64,000 nucleotides of DNA from Actinoplanes italicus (lineage in GTDB: Bacteria; Actinomycetota; Actinomycetes; Mycobacteriales; Micromonosporaceae): the NCBI RefSeq assembly GCF_003001815.1, contig NZ_PVMZ01000009.1, forward strand, positions 124,001 through 188,000, given 5' to 3'. How positions within the stretch are numbered: the stretch's first letter is position 1; each line of letters opens with the position of its first letter. The notes under the pieces are model-generated. The model was not told where the DNA came from and ran no database searches. It worked only from the letters and a program-made list of their open reading frames with translations. Both the position numbers and the translations under genes were made by a program. Shown in pieces: positions 27,905 to 36,152 of the stretch.

Positions 27905-29155
27905 TTAATCCGACACGGCAGCCTTCGTTCCGGACGGGGGAGCGACCCGAATCCGGCGATGACGCGCCACGTTGGGAACGGCGGTGGCCACCAGAATCAG
28001 CGCGGCGGTGCCGAAGGCGCACCACATGACGGCCGTGAAGGTGTGCGGCACGACCCACACGGCGGTCACCACGAGCACCGCGGTGCCCGTCCACAGCGGA
28101 GCCGACGGCCACTTCGCCCCGGCCGCCACCTGGGCGTTGATCAGCACGAACACCAGGGCGTAGACGGCACCGGTGGCCGCGAAGACCGGCGCGTACCGTC
28201 CCAGGTCCACGTAGTCCTCACCGCCGGCGACCCGGAACGCCAGCCCACCGGCCACCGCGGACGCCGTGACGAGGACCGTGCCCGAGACGGCGACGAGGCC
28301 GAGCGCGAGCAGCAGTGCACGTTTGCTGCCCTGCGCGAGCCGGGGGAGGACCAGCACGGTGACGACCTGCGGCGCCCAGATCGCGCCCTTGGTGAGCACG
28401 GTGCCGACCGCGTACGCCCCGGACGCGTCACCCGGCAGCAGGTACCGGGCCAGCAGGAAGTCGGCGTAGGAGACGACCAGCATGGCCAGGGTCGCGGAGC
28501 AGGCCGTGAAGACCTGCCGGGCGGTGATCGTGAGGCCGGACCGGACCCCGCGGATCGACCGGGCCAGCACGGCCAGCACGGCCGGGATCAGCAGCGCGGT
28601 GGCGGTGCCGATCAGCATCGACCCGGTCACCCCGGCGCCGAGCAGCAGCCCGGCGCTGAGGCCGCCGTACCGCCCGGCGGCCAACACTGCCATGCCCGCG
28701 GCGAGACGCAGGAACCGTTCGTCGCCCTGCAGCTCGCCGAGCCAGCGCCCGGCCACCACGATCGCCCCGGTGTAGGCGGCCAGGAGCAGCATCACCGTGA
28801 CCGGCACGTCCAGCAGCGGGCCTGCCACCGGGGAGAGCAGCGCGACCAGGGCGGCGCAGGCCGCGGCGGTCAGCCACCCGGCGCGGCGGGCGGTGGCACC
28901 GGGCCTCTTGGCCCGGTGCACGGCGACCGCGATCTGCAGGCCCATGCTCGGCACTGCGACGATGCCGGCGATGGCCAGCACCGAGTTCAGGGCGCCGAGG
29001 TCGGAGGGCGCGAGGGTACGCGCTCCGAGCACCGGCACCAGATAGCCGAGCGCACTGGTGATCGCGCTGGCGACGGCGACCGCCGCGACGCCGGCGCCGA
29101 TCCGCGGCGCGGCGGTGGCTACAGCCGGCCCTCTTCCACCGCCTGCGTGATCCAC
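27905..29155 (-). CDS. polysaccharide flippase-like (MOP superfamily) membrane protein
   Basis: This 416-residue protein has about 12 membrane helices and the feel of Wzx/MurJ-type lipid-linked sugar flippases: an N-terminal TSALGYLVPVLGARTLAPSDLGALNSVLAIAGI and repeated charged loops. It probably exports a lipid-linked glycan made by the upstream genes. The GTG at 29155 lies inside the epimerase gene (37-nt overlap). It is the last gene of a tight four-gene minus-strand operon: sugar dehydrogenase, GT2, epimerase, flippase. Confidence 0.86.
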   Translation of the reverse strand: MDHAGGGRGPAVATAAPRIGAGVAAVAVASAITSALGYLVPVLGARTLAPSDLGALNSVLAIAGIVAVPSMGLQIAVAVHRAKRPGATARRAGWLTAAACAALVALLSPVAGPLLDVPVTVMLLLAAYTGAIVVAGRWLGELQGDERFLRLAAGMAVLAAGRYGGLSAGLLLGAGVTGSMLIGTATALLIPAVLAVLARSIRGVRSGLTITARQVFTACSATLAMLVVSYADFLLARYLLPGDASGAYAVGTVLTKGAIWAPQVVTVLVLPRLAQGSKRALLLALGLVAVSGTVLVTASAVAGGLAFRVAGGEDYVDLGRYAPVFAATGAVYALVFVLINAQVAAGAKWPSAPLWTGTAVLVVTAVWVVPHTFTAVMWCAFGTAALILVATAVPNVARHRRIRVAPPSGTKAAVSD

Positions 29156-30144
29156 GGGATCACCTCGTCCAGCATCGTGTCGAGGCTGGTCTCGGCGGTG
29201 AAGCCGAGCACCTCGCGGGCCTTGGCGACGTCCGGCACCCGCATCGCGACATCGTGGGCGAACGGCTCGTCACTGACGTACCGGAAAGGGGTCTCCGGGC
29301 CTTTGATCTTGCGCCAGATGACCTCGGCCAGCTGAAGCACCGTGGTCGACTCGGCGGTGGAGAGGTTGAAGTCGTCGTTGAGCGCGGCCTCGTGCTCGAT
29401 CGCGGTCGCGATGCCGCGCGCCAGGTCACCGCCGTAGGTGTAGTGGCGCACCTGGTCGCCGGCGCCCAGCACGTGCAGCGGGTCCTGGCCCTTGAGCACC
29501 TTCTGCACCAGGTCCGGGACGACGTGCGACATGGCCAGCTTGACGTTGCCGGACATCACCTCGGCCGAGCCGAGCGCGCGGCCCTCGCCGATGCCGACGC
29601 AGTTGAACGGCCGGACGATCGTGTACGGCAGTTTGTACTGGTCCCAGGCGGCGCGGGCGTAGTACTCGACGGCGAGCTTCTGGAAGCCGTACGACGAGAT
29701 CGGCGGCGGCACCTCGAGCTGGTCGCCCTCCTTGCTCGGCCACCGGTCGGTCGACTCGAAGACCATCGACGACGACACGTAGGTGACCTTCTTGAGCGTC
29801 CCGCCGTTGCGGTGCGCCGCGATCGCCGCGTCACACGACGACGCCATGATCCGCTCGTTGGTGGCGAGGAGGTCGTACGCGTACGCGTGGAAGTAGGAGA
29901 TGCCACCGATCATCGCGGCGCCGGCCACGAAGTGGTCGCAGCCCTCCAGCAGCCGGGTCACCAGCTCGGTGTCCCGCGCGTCGCCCTCGGTGAAGTGGTA
30001 GTTCGGGTGGTCGTCGTAGCTGTGCGACACCGGGCCGTACTTGGAGAAGTTGTCGAGTCCGACGACCTCGTGCCCGCGGCCCAGCAGTTCCTCGACCAGA
30101 TATCCGCCGATGAAACCGGCCGAGCCGGTGACCAGCACTCTCAT
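29119..30144 (-). CDS. NAD-dependent epimerase/dehydratase (UDP-sugar, SDR family)
   Basis: This 341-residue extended SDR enzyme has TGSAGFIGG (6-14) for NAD binding, the SSS motif near 124-126, and the catalytic pair Tyr152/Lys156 in YGFQK. Asp31 after VVGL points to NAD(H). Family members are 4-epimerases, decarboxylases or dehydratases of nucleotide sugars. With a UDP-sugar dehydrogenase two genes upstream, a UDP-uronic acid epimerase or decarboxylase role is plausible but not proven. Its ATG overlaps the stop of the GT2 gene by 4 nt (ATGA), showing translational coupling. Confidence 0.9.
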   Translation of the reverse strand: MRVLVTGSAGFIGGYLVEELLGRGHEVVGLDNFSKYGPVSHSYDDHPNYHFTEGDARDTELVTRLLEGCDHFVAGAAMIGGISYFHAYAYDLLATNERIMASSCDAAIAAHRNGGTLKKVTYVSSSMVFESTDRWPSKEGDQLEVPPPISSYGFQKLAVEYYARAAWDQYKLPYTIVRPFNCVGIGEGRALGSAEVMSGNVKLAMSHVVPDLVQKVLKGQDPLHVLGAGDQVRHYTYGGDLARGIATAIEHEAALNDDFNLSTAESTTVLQLAEVIWRKIKGPETPFRYVSDEPFAHDVAMRVPDVAKAREVLGFTAETSLDTMLDEVIPWITQAVEEGRL

Positions 30145-30929
30145 GCGGGCGTGTCCTCCCTGTGTCGTCCACTCACCGGAGCCGGCGTGGGCCTCTTCTC
30201 CGCCCAGCGGGCGGCCATCTGCTCGTCCGACATGCGCCGGCCGAACGCGAAAAAGTACCAGCGCAGATAACTGGGCATGAACCGGCCCACGTCGAAGTGT
30301 GACTCGCCGAGTTGGCGGTCGAGCCAGATCGTCGGGATCTCGGCGACGGGCCGGCGCAGGCGGGTCGCCTTGGCGGTCAGCTCGATGCCGATCTCGAAGC
30401 CGGTGTTCGACTCGATGCCGACCTCACGGACGAAATCGGTGTCGTACGCCTTGAAGCTGTTGGTGGCGTCGCGGGTGCCGACCCGGGCGAACGTCTTGAG
30501 CGTCTTGCCGGCCCACCGGGACGCGATCCGCTTGAACCGGGGCCCGCCGACCTGCTGCCCGCCGGGCATGTAGCGCGACGCCGCCGCGACCACCACGCCG
30601 CGGTCGACGAGCCGGGCCAGGTCGTCGATCTGCTGCGGGTCGTCGCAGCCGTCGGCCATGGTCACGACCGCGACCGGCGCGCGGGCCGCGTCGATGCCGA
30701 ACCGGATGGCGTTGGCCGGCCCGCGCCCGTACGTGTTGAGTACGGCCCGCACCCGCGGATCGGTGCGCGCCAGCTCGGTCACGTAGGGGACGGTCGTGTC
30801 CTCGGGCATGTCGTGCACGACCAGTATCTCGGCGGGCAGCAGCACCTCCCGCAAAATCCGTTCCAGGTGGCGGACCACCTCCGGCCCCTCGTTGTAGACC
30901 GGGATGACCACCGATACCCGTGGCGTCAT
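30141..30929 (-). CDS. family 2 glycosyltransferase (dolichol-phosphate-mannose synthase-like)
   Basis: This is a 262-residue GT-A enzyme. VSVVIPVYNEG starts the domain; ILVVHDMPEDTTVPYV and VVTMADGCDDPQQI give the acidic metal-binding region. FARVGTRDATNSFKAYDTDFVREVG resembles polyprenyl-phosphate sugar transferases. No membrane helix follows the catalytic domain, so it likely acts at the cytoplasmic face. The ATG at 30929 overlaps the stop of the dehydrogenase gene by one base (TGATG) and is preferred to an upstream start. The product sugar-lipid may be the substrate for the GT-C enzymes encoded divergently. Confidence 0.88.
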   Translation of the reverse strand: MTPRVSVVIPVYNEGPEVVRHLERILREVLLPAEILVVHDMPEDTTVPYVTELARTDPRVRAVLNTYGRGPANAIRFGIDAARAPVAVVTMADGCDDPQQIDDLARLVDRGVVVAAASRYMPGGQQVGGPRFKRIASRWAGKTLKTFARVGTRDATNSFKAYDTDFVREVGIESNTGFEIGIELTAKATRLRRPVAEIPTIWLDRQLGESHFDVGRFMPSYLRWYFFAFGRRMSDEQMAARWAEKRPTPAPVSGRHREDTPA

Positions 30930-32134
30930 CACACCAGCACCCCCTGACCCGTGAGTCCCCACATGTCGATGACCGGTTTCTCGGTGTCGAGCTGCTTGTA
31001 GTCCTGGTGCGGCGACGCGATCACCAGCAGGTCGGCGCGCTTGAGCACGTCGTCGAGCGGCAGGAAGCGGTCGTCACGCACGTAGGGATCGGTGCAGAGG
31101 GTCTCCCGCGCCTTCAAGGTCAAGATCTTGCGCAGTTTGTACGCGAGACTGTCGCGTGAGTCGTCGGAGCCGCCCTTGAACGCCATCCCGAGGATGCCGA
31201 CGCTCAGCTCGCCCAGGTCGAACCGGTCCTCCAGCCGCGACACCAGGTACAGCGGCAGACCCTCGTTGATCAGCATCGCCGAGTGGCCGAGCACGAAGTT
31301 GTTCCGGTTGAACGCGGCCAGCTGCATCGTGTCCTTGAGCAGGCACGGCCCGGCGGCGAACCCAGGCATCGGCAGGTCGGCGGCGCGCGGGTAGTCGTAG
31401 GACACCGCGTGCCGGATTCGCGCGAAGTCGAGCCCGAAGTCGTTGGCCATCATCCAGAACTGGTTGGCCGCCGCGAACTTCAGATAACGCCAGGTGTTGG
31501 TGAACAGCTTCGCCAGCTCGGCCTCCTCGGGCTCGAGCGTGACGATCGAGTCGGTGAGGTGCCGGAACAGCTTCTCGGCACGATCGAGGGCCTGCGGCGT
31601 ACGCGCGGCGACGATCTGCGGCAGCGTGAAGAGCTCCGTCATCGCCCTGCCCTCGGCGATGCGTTCCGGGCAGAACGCCACGTCGACGTCGAGCCCGCGG
31701 CTCTTGAGCAGCTTCTCGGTCAGTGCCGTGACACCCGGGTAGACGGTGCTGCGCAGCACGATGAGCTGGCCGTCGTGCAGGTACTCGACGCAGCGCTCGA
31801 TCGCCCGCGGCACCGCGCCGAGGTCGGGGTTGAGGTGCTCGTCGACCGGCGTGCCGACGACCACGACCAGGGCCTCGGCGCGTCCGACGGTCTCGGGGGC
31901 GGTGCTGGCCCGCAGCCGGCCGGCGGCCAGCGCCTCGGCGAGCGGCCCGGCCGCACCCTCCTCGTCGAACGGCATGACACCCGAGTTGACCCGGTCCACG
32001 GCCGCCGCGTCGATGTCGTAGAGCAGCACGGAGAGGCCACGCGAGGCGAGCGCGATGCCCAGCGGCAGGCCAACCCGGCCACAGCCGCCGACCACGCAGA
32101 CGTCCACGCCGGGAACGTCCAGGGAATCGGTCAT
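30929..32134 (-). CDS. nucleotide-sugar dehydrogenase (UDP-Glc/UDP-ManNAc DH family)
   Basis: This 401-residue enzyme has an N-terminal Rossmann site (VCVVGGCGRVGLPLGIALA) and the VVVVGTPVDEH, RSTVYPG and FCPERIAEG blocks of the family. It also has the catalytic cysteine in PGFAAGPCLLKDT and a C-terminal GMAFKGGSDDSRDSLAYKL. It oxidises a nucleotide sugar to the uronic acid in two NAD-dependent steps. The exact sugar is not determined. The ATG at 32134 has GAGG just upstream; a TTG 12 nt earlier is less likely. It is the first gene of the four-gene operon and is divergent from a membrane GT-like gene. Confidence 0.9.
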   Translation of the reverse strand: MTDSLDVPGVDVCVVGGCGRVGLPLGIALASRGLSVLLYDIDAAAVDRVNSGVMPFDEEGAAGPLAEALAAGRLRASTAPETVGRAEALVVVVGTPVDEHLNPDLGAVPRAIERCVEYLHDGQLIVLRSTVYPGVTALTEKLLKSRGLDVDVAFCPERIAEGRAMTELFTLPQIVAARTPQALDRAEKLFRHLTDSIVTLEPEEAELAKLFTNTWRYLKFAAANQFWMMANDFGLDFARIRHAVSYDYPRAADLPMPGFAAGPCLLKDTMQLAAFNRNNFVLGHSAMLINEGLPLYLVSRLEDRFDLGELSVGILGMAFKGGSDDSRDSLAYKLRKILTLKARETLCTDPYVRDDRFLPLDDVLKRADLLVIASPHQDYKQLDTEKPVIDMWGLTGQGVLV

Positions 32135-32165
32135 TTCGCCTCGCAATCGCCTAGGTGCCGCCGAT

Positions 32166-32199
32166 CTGTGTCGGCTCTGTATCGGCTTGGTGTCGGCTC
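32166..32199. promoter_or_regulatory. three direct heptamer repeats with 11-bp period in a divergent promoter
   Basis: TCGGCTC (32171-32177), TCGGCTT (32182-32188) and TCGGCTC (32193-32199) are spaced exactly 11 bp apart. They lie in the 212-bp gap between the divergent dehydrogenase and membrane-protein genes. Heptamer direct repeats one helical turn apart are the known binding pattern of SARP/OmpR-type activators. No clear -10 box was fixed. Nothing else was recognised in 32135-32346. Confidence 0.5.
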
Positions 32200-32346
32200 G
32201 TGCAGGTTACTGGTGAGGAAACTTCAGGTCTAGTGCGAGCTTGGGCCGGGCATTTCGGTTACCGGGGCACGGAGTTGAGAGTTGCTCTTCAAAGGTGCCC
32301 CGACCTGTCAGAAGTGGCATGGCTGTGGCAACCTGCTGTCGTGTCC

Positions 32347-34212
32347 ATGGCCCCGCAACCCGAGCGCAGCTCACCGCCACCCGCACCGGCCGGTGGAACA
32401 CCGATCCAGAGCATCGGCCTCACCGTGACCGCTGTGGCAGCGCTGCTCATCGTGGTGAGCGTCGGCGCCCGGGCGGTGATCGCCCATCGCGGTTACCTCA
32501 CCTACGACGACTTCCCGCTGATCTCGATGGCGGAGAAGAACGGGCTCGCGCCCGATTACCTGTTCGGCCTGTTCAACAACCACCTGATGCCGGGTGGTCA
32601 GCTGGTCACCTGGATCACCCACCACACCGGCGGGTTCACCTACACGCCGTACCTCGTGCTGCTCATGGCCGGGCAGCTGACGGTCAGCATCGCGCTCTAC
32701 CGGCTGCTGCGCCTGATGCTCGAGCCCGGCTGGGCGGTCCTCGTGCCGCTGTCGATCTTCCTGTTCAGCCCGCTCACGCTGGAGGCCACCTCCTGGTGGG
32801 CGGTCGGGATCAACATGCTGCCGATGCAGCTGGCGATGATCCTGGCGGTGGGCGCCCAGGTGAAGTACATCCGGACCCGCCGGCCCAAGCACCTCGTGAC
32901 CCTCGGCCTGTCGATCGTGCTCGGCCTGTTCTTCTTCGAGAAGGCGCTGCTCGCGGTCGCTCTGGTCTTCCTCACCACGCTCTGCCTGTACACCCGGGGC
33001 GGGCCGTTCCGGTCCTTGTGGACCACGATCCGCACCTGGTGGCAGTCGTGGGCGGTGCTGACCAACATCTCGGTGCTGTTCCTGCTCTTCTACCTGGCCC
33101 GGTCGACCTCCTCGCTGCGCCGCCCGTCCTCGGTCGACGAGGTGCTCACCTTCATCACCCAGATGTTCGGCAACACGCTGCTGCCCGGCCTGATCGGCGG
33201 GCCGTGGGAGTGGATGGCCGCCGGTGACGGAGCCCCGGTGACCGCGCCCGCCGAGGCCTATCGCTGGGCCGCACTGGCCGGGGTGGTGCTGCTGATGGCG
33301 TTCACGGTGTGGCTGCGCGGCACCGAGGCGGCCCGTGGCTGGCTGCTGATGTTCCTGTACACCGCGCTGGTCGCGGGCCTGCTCGGTGCGACCCGTCTGG
33401 GATCGATCTACAGCGGCGTGGCCGGCGCGGTGCCCCGGTACATCGCGGACGTGGTGGTGGTCGCGGCGATCGCGGTCGGCGCGGCCCTGTGCGGGGTGCG
33501 CCGCGACGGGATCGAGACGCTGACCGCGCCCGAGCGGCCGCGGGCCCGGCTGCTCACCGTTCCGAGGGCGCTCCCGGTCATGGCCGCGGTGCTGGTGGCT
33601 CTGATGGTCAGCGCCGGATTCACGACGCTGCGCTTCGGCGACGAGTGGGCGGTCAAGAAGGGCCGCGACTACCTGCTCACGGCCACCGCCGAGCTGGCGG
33701 CGGCCCCGGCCGGCACGGTCTTCATGGACCAGCCGGTTCCCGAGGACGTGGTGGGCCGCCTGTCGCAGCCGTACAACAAGCAGTCGGAGTTCTTCGCGCC
33801 GTTGGAGAAGGGCCCGATCTTCGTCACCCAGTCCAAGGTCCTGTCGGCGTTCGACGAGCAGGGCCACATCCGGCGGGCCTGGGTGAACGGCGTCGGCGCC
33901 CGGCCCGGTCCGCGGCAGGGCTGCGGGTACCGGCTGTCCGGATCGCCGATCAGCATCCCGCTGCGGGGCACTCTGCTCGACTATTGGCATGTGGTGCGGA
34001 TCGCCTACCTCAGTGACAAGGACACCTCGGCGACGGCCCGGATCGGTACCGGCGAGGTCGTCCCGTTCGACGTGCACCGGGGGCTGAACGAGATCTTCCT
34101 GCTCGCGTACGGCGGCGGTGACTTCGTCGAGGTGGACCTCGCTGACCGCACGGCCGGCGTCTGCACCGACGAGATCACGGTGGGCCAGGTCGTACCGGCC
34201 CCGGCGGGGTAG
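32347..34212 (+). CDS. multi-spanning membrane protein, GT-C glycosyltransferase-like
   Basis: This is a 621-residue protein with about 10-11 membrane helices in the first 460 residues and a soluble extracytoplasmic C-terminal domain. The first outer loop carries a YLTYDDFPLISMAEKNGL acidic pair, as in GT-C enzymes that use polyprenyl-phosphate sugars. No specific family was recognised. ATG 32347 is chosen because a helix follows about 30 residues later; a GTG at 32341 is equally possible, and a longer start at 32155 would run across the repeat-rich promoter. The next gene starts inside its stop codon (TAGTG), so the two are coupled. Confidence 0.7.
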   Translation: MAPQPERSSPPPAPAGGTPIQSIGLTVTAVAALLIVVSVGARAVIAHRGYLTYDDFPLISMAEKNGLAPDYLFGLFNNHLMPGGQLVTWITHHTGGFTYTPYLVLLMAGQLTVSIALYRLLRLMLEPGWAVLVPLSIFLFSPLTLEATSWWAVGINMLPMQLAMILAVGAQVKYIRTRRPKHLVTLGLSIVLGLFFFEKALLAVALVFLTTLCLYTRGGPFRSLWTTIRTWWQSWAVLTNISVLFLLFYLARSTSSLRRPSSVDEVLTFITQMFGNTLLPGLIGGPWEWMAAGDGAPVTAPAEAYRWAALAGVVLLMAFTVWLRGTEAARGWLLMFLYTALVAGLLGATRLGSIYSGVAGAVPRYIADVVVVAAIAVGAALCGVRRDGIETLTAPERPRARLLTVPRALPVMAAVLVALMVSAGFTTLRFGDEWAVKKGRDYLLTATAELAAAPAGTVFMDQPVPEDVVGRLSQPYNKQSEFFAPLEKGPIFVTQSKVLSAFDEQGHIRRAWVNGVGARPGPRQGCGYRLSGSPISIPLRGTLLDYWHVVRIAYLSDKDTSATARIGTGEVVPFDVHRGLNEIFLLAYGGGDFVEVDLADRTAGVCTDEITVGQVVPAPAG

Positions 34213-35999
34213 TGCGCCGGGGACCGGTCCTCCACGCGATCGCGGGCACCGTCACCGCGATCGTGCTCGCGCCGCTCGTGCTGCCCGGCTACGTGCTGCG
34301 CTACGACATGGTGTTCGTGCCCCGGCAGCCGCTGAGCTGGGAGATGGTGGCGCCCGCCGACGAACTGCCGCGGGCCGTGCCGCTGGACGCGGTGGTGTCG
34401 GCGGCCAACCTGGTGATGCCGGGCTGGCTGCTGCAGCGGATCGCCCTGGTGGCGATCGTCTACCTGGCCGCGCTCGGCGCCGCCCGGCTGCTGCCGACCG
34501 TGCGCCTGCTGCCCAAGGTGGTGGCCGCCTTCGCCTACGCGTGGACCCCCTACCTGGCCGAGCGGCTCCTCCTCGGCCAGTGGGCGCTGCTCCTGGCGTA
34601 CGCCTGCCTGCCCTGGCTGGTGGCCGCGGCGCGGGACGTGCGGGCCGGCCGTCGTGGCGCCCTGCCGCGCCTGGTGGTCGCCGCCGCGCCGGCCGCGCTG
34701 ACGCCGACCGGCGGCCTGATCGCGCTGGTGACCGTCGCCGTGCTGCTCCCGCTCCGGCGGCGGGTCACGGGGCTCGCCCTGGCCGCGGTGGCCGCCCTGA
34801 ACGCGCCCTGGCTGGTGGCCGCGCTGACCAGCCCGGCCGGTGGCGCCTCGGACCCGGAGGGGGTGGCCCAGTTCGCGGCCCGCGCCGAGAACTGGGCGGG
34901 CTCGTGGGTGGCGCTGGCCGGGACCGGCGGCATCTGGAACGCGCAGACCGTGCCGGCCAGCCGGGCGTCGGTGCTGGTTCCGCTGGTCACCCTGCTGCTG
35001 CTCGCGGTCGCCGTGCCGGGGCTGCGCGAGCTGCGCCGCCGCTGGCCCGGCGGTGCGGACCGGCTGTTCGTCCTGGCGGCCGGTGGGTTCCTGCTGGCGC
35101 TCGCCGGGGTGCTGCCGACGGCCGCGCTGCTGGAATGGGCCGTCGTGCACGTGCCGGGAGGCGGGCTGCTCCGCGACGGACAGAAGTTCCTCATCCCGTA
35201 CGCCCTGGTCCTGGCCCTGGGTTTCGCCCTCGGTTCGGAACTGCTCGCCGCCCGGCTGGAGCGCCGCTGGGATCCGGCCTCCGGGCGTGCCCTGCTCGCC
35301 GCGGCTGCCCTGCTGCCGGTGATCCTGCTGCCGGATCTCGCGTTCGGGGCCATGGGTCAGCTCAAGCCGGTGCGCTATCCGGCCGATTGGGACGTGGTGG
35401 CGGCCCGGGTGGCCGAACGACCGGGGGAGGTGCTGTCGTTGCCGTTCGAGGGCTACCAGCGGTACGCCTGGACCGGCGGCGTGGTGGTGCGCGATCCGGC
35501 GCCCCGCTACCTGCACTCGCCCGTACTGATCAACGACGCCCTGCGGGTCGGTGCCGTGACCGTCGGCGGCGAGAACCCGCGGGCGTCCGCGGTCGGTGCC
35601 CTGCTGGCCGCCGGCCGTCCCGTGTCAGCTGCGGGAACGCCGTGGGTGCTGGTCCGCAAGGGTGCCCAGGAGCCGCCCAAGAGTGTCCTTTCAGGGCTGC
35701 GCCTGATCCATGACGGCACGTACCTTCAGTTGTGGGAGAACCCGACGGCGCCCGCGGTCCTCAGGGAGGCGGACACCGGTCGCCGGGCGGCGGCGCTGGC
35801 CGCCCATCTGCTGGCCGCGGCGGTCGTGCTCAGCGGGGTATTTGCAAGACTGCTACTGGGCAGTAGATCGTGGTACGGTCCGCGCACCCACGAATCCGGG
35901 GAGGAAAGATCATGGCCAAACTGGCCACGTTCATCGTCGCGACGTTCGCCGGGGGAATCCTCGGTGTCGTCGGAGTGTTCGCGGCGGTCAGCGCCGTGA
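34212..35999 (+). CDS. large membrane protein, likely envelope glycosyltransferase (Rv0226c-like)
   Basis: This is a 595-residue protein with about 12 membrane helices. An early outer loop (LPGYVLRYDMVFVPRQPLSWEM) is followed by clustered helices and a C-terminal soluble stretch (VRYPADWDVVAARVAERPGEVLSLPFEGYQRYAW) like those in GT-C type enzymes. In Mycobacterium a membrane protein of about 576 residues, Rv0226c, sits beside DUF3068 and GT4 genes; similarity is suspected from context and layout only. The last 29 codons overlap the DUF2613 gene in another frame and look non-conserved. Confidence 0.75.
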   Translation: MRRGPVLHAIAGTVTAIVLAPLVLPGYVLRYDMVFVPRQPLSWEMVAPADELPRAVPLDAVVSAANLVMPGWLLQRIALVAIVYLAALGAARLLPTVRLLPKVVAAFAYAWTPYLAERLLLGQWALLLAYACLPWLVAAARDVRAGRRGALPRLVVAAAPAALTPTGGLIALVTVAVLLPLRRRVTGLALAAVAALNAPWLVAALTSPAGGASDPEGVAQFAARAENWAGSWVALAGTGGIWNAQTVPASRASVLVPLVTLLLLAVAVPGLRELRRRWPGGADRLFVLAAGGFLLALAGVLPTAALLEWAVVHVPGGGLLRDGQKFLIPYALVLALGFALGSELLAARLERRWDPASGRALLAAAALLPVILLPDLAFGAMGQLKPVRYPADWDVVAARVAERPGEVLSLPFEGYQRYAWTGGVVVRDPAPRYLHSPVLINDALRVGAVTVGGENPRASAVGALLAAGRPVSAAGTPWVLVRKGAQEPPKSVLSGLRLIHDGTYLQLWENPTAPAVLREADTGRRAAALAAHLLAAAVVLSGVFARLLLGSRSWYGPRTHESGEERSWPNWPRSSSRRSPGESSVSSECSRRSAP

Positions 36000-36076
36000 A
36001 CCCGTCCGCCGACCACGTCGCGAGCGTGAGCAATGTCGATCCGCAGCAGGGTGCGGCGGCGTACGGCTCCCGCTGA
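35912..36076 (+). CDS. DUF2613 small membrane protein
   Basis: This 54-residue protein begins MAKLATFIVATFAGGILGVVGVFAAVSAVNPSADHV and ends YGSR, the full pattern of DUF2613. It has one membrane helix and a short outer tail. In mycobacteria a protein of this family (Rv0236A) sits next to aftD, and here aftD lies 3 kb downstream, so a role in arabinan assembly is plausible. A GAGGAAAG ribosome site precedes the ATG. The first 88 nt overlap the end of the upstream membrane-protein gene in a different frame. Confidence 0.88.
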   Translation: MAKLATFIVATFAGGILGVVGVFAAVSAVNPSADHVASVSNVDPQQGAAAYGSR

Positions 36077-36089
36077 ACGTAGTAACGGA

Positions 36090-36123
36090 TTCGGCCGGTC
36101 GGCGTTCGCGCTGACCGGCCGAT
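36090..36123. terminator. bidirectional stem-loop between convergent genes
   Basis: ATCGGCCGGTC-type arm 36090-36100 pairs with GACCGGCCGAT 36113-36123 (11 bp) around a 12-nt loop. It lies 13 nt after the DUF2613 stop and 29 nt before the stop of the convergent GT4 gene. A short T-rich stretch follows on the plus strand. Confidence 0.8.
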
Positions 36124-36152
36124 TCTCGTTCGTGCTCCGCTTCCTGGCGGGC

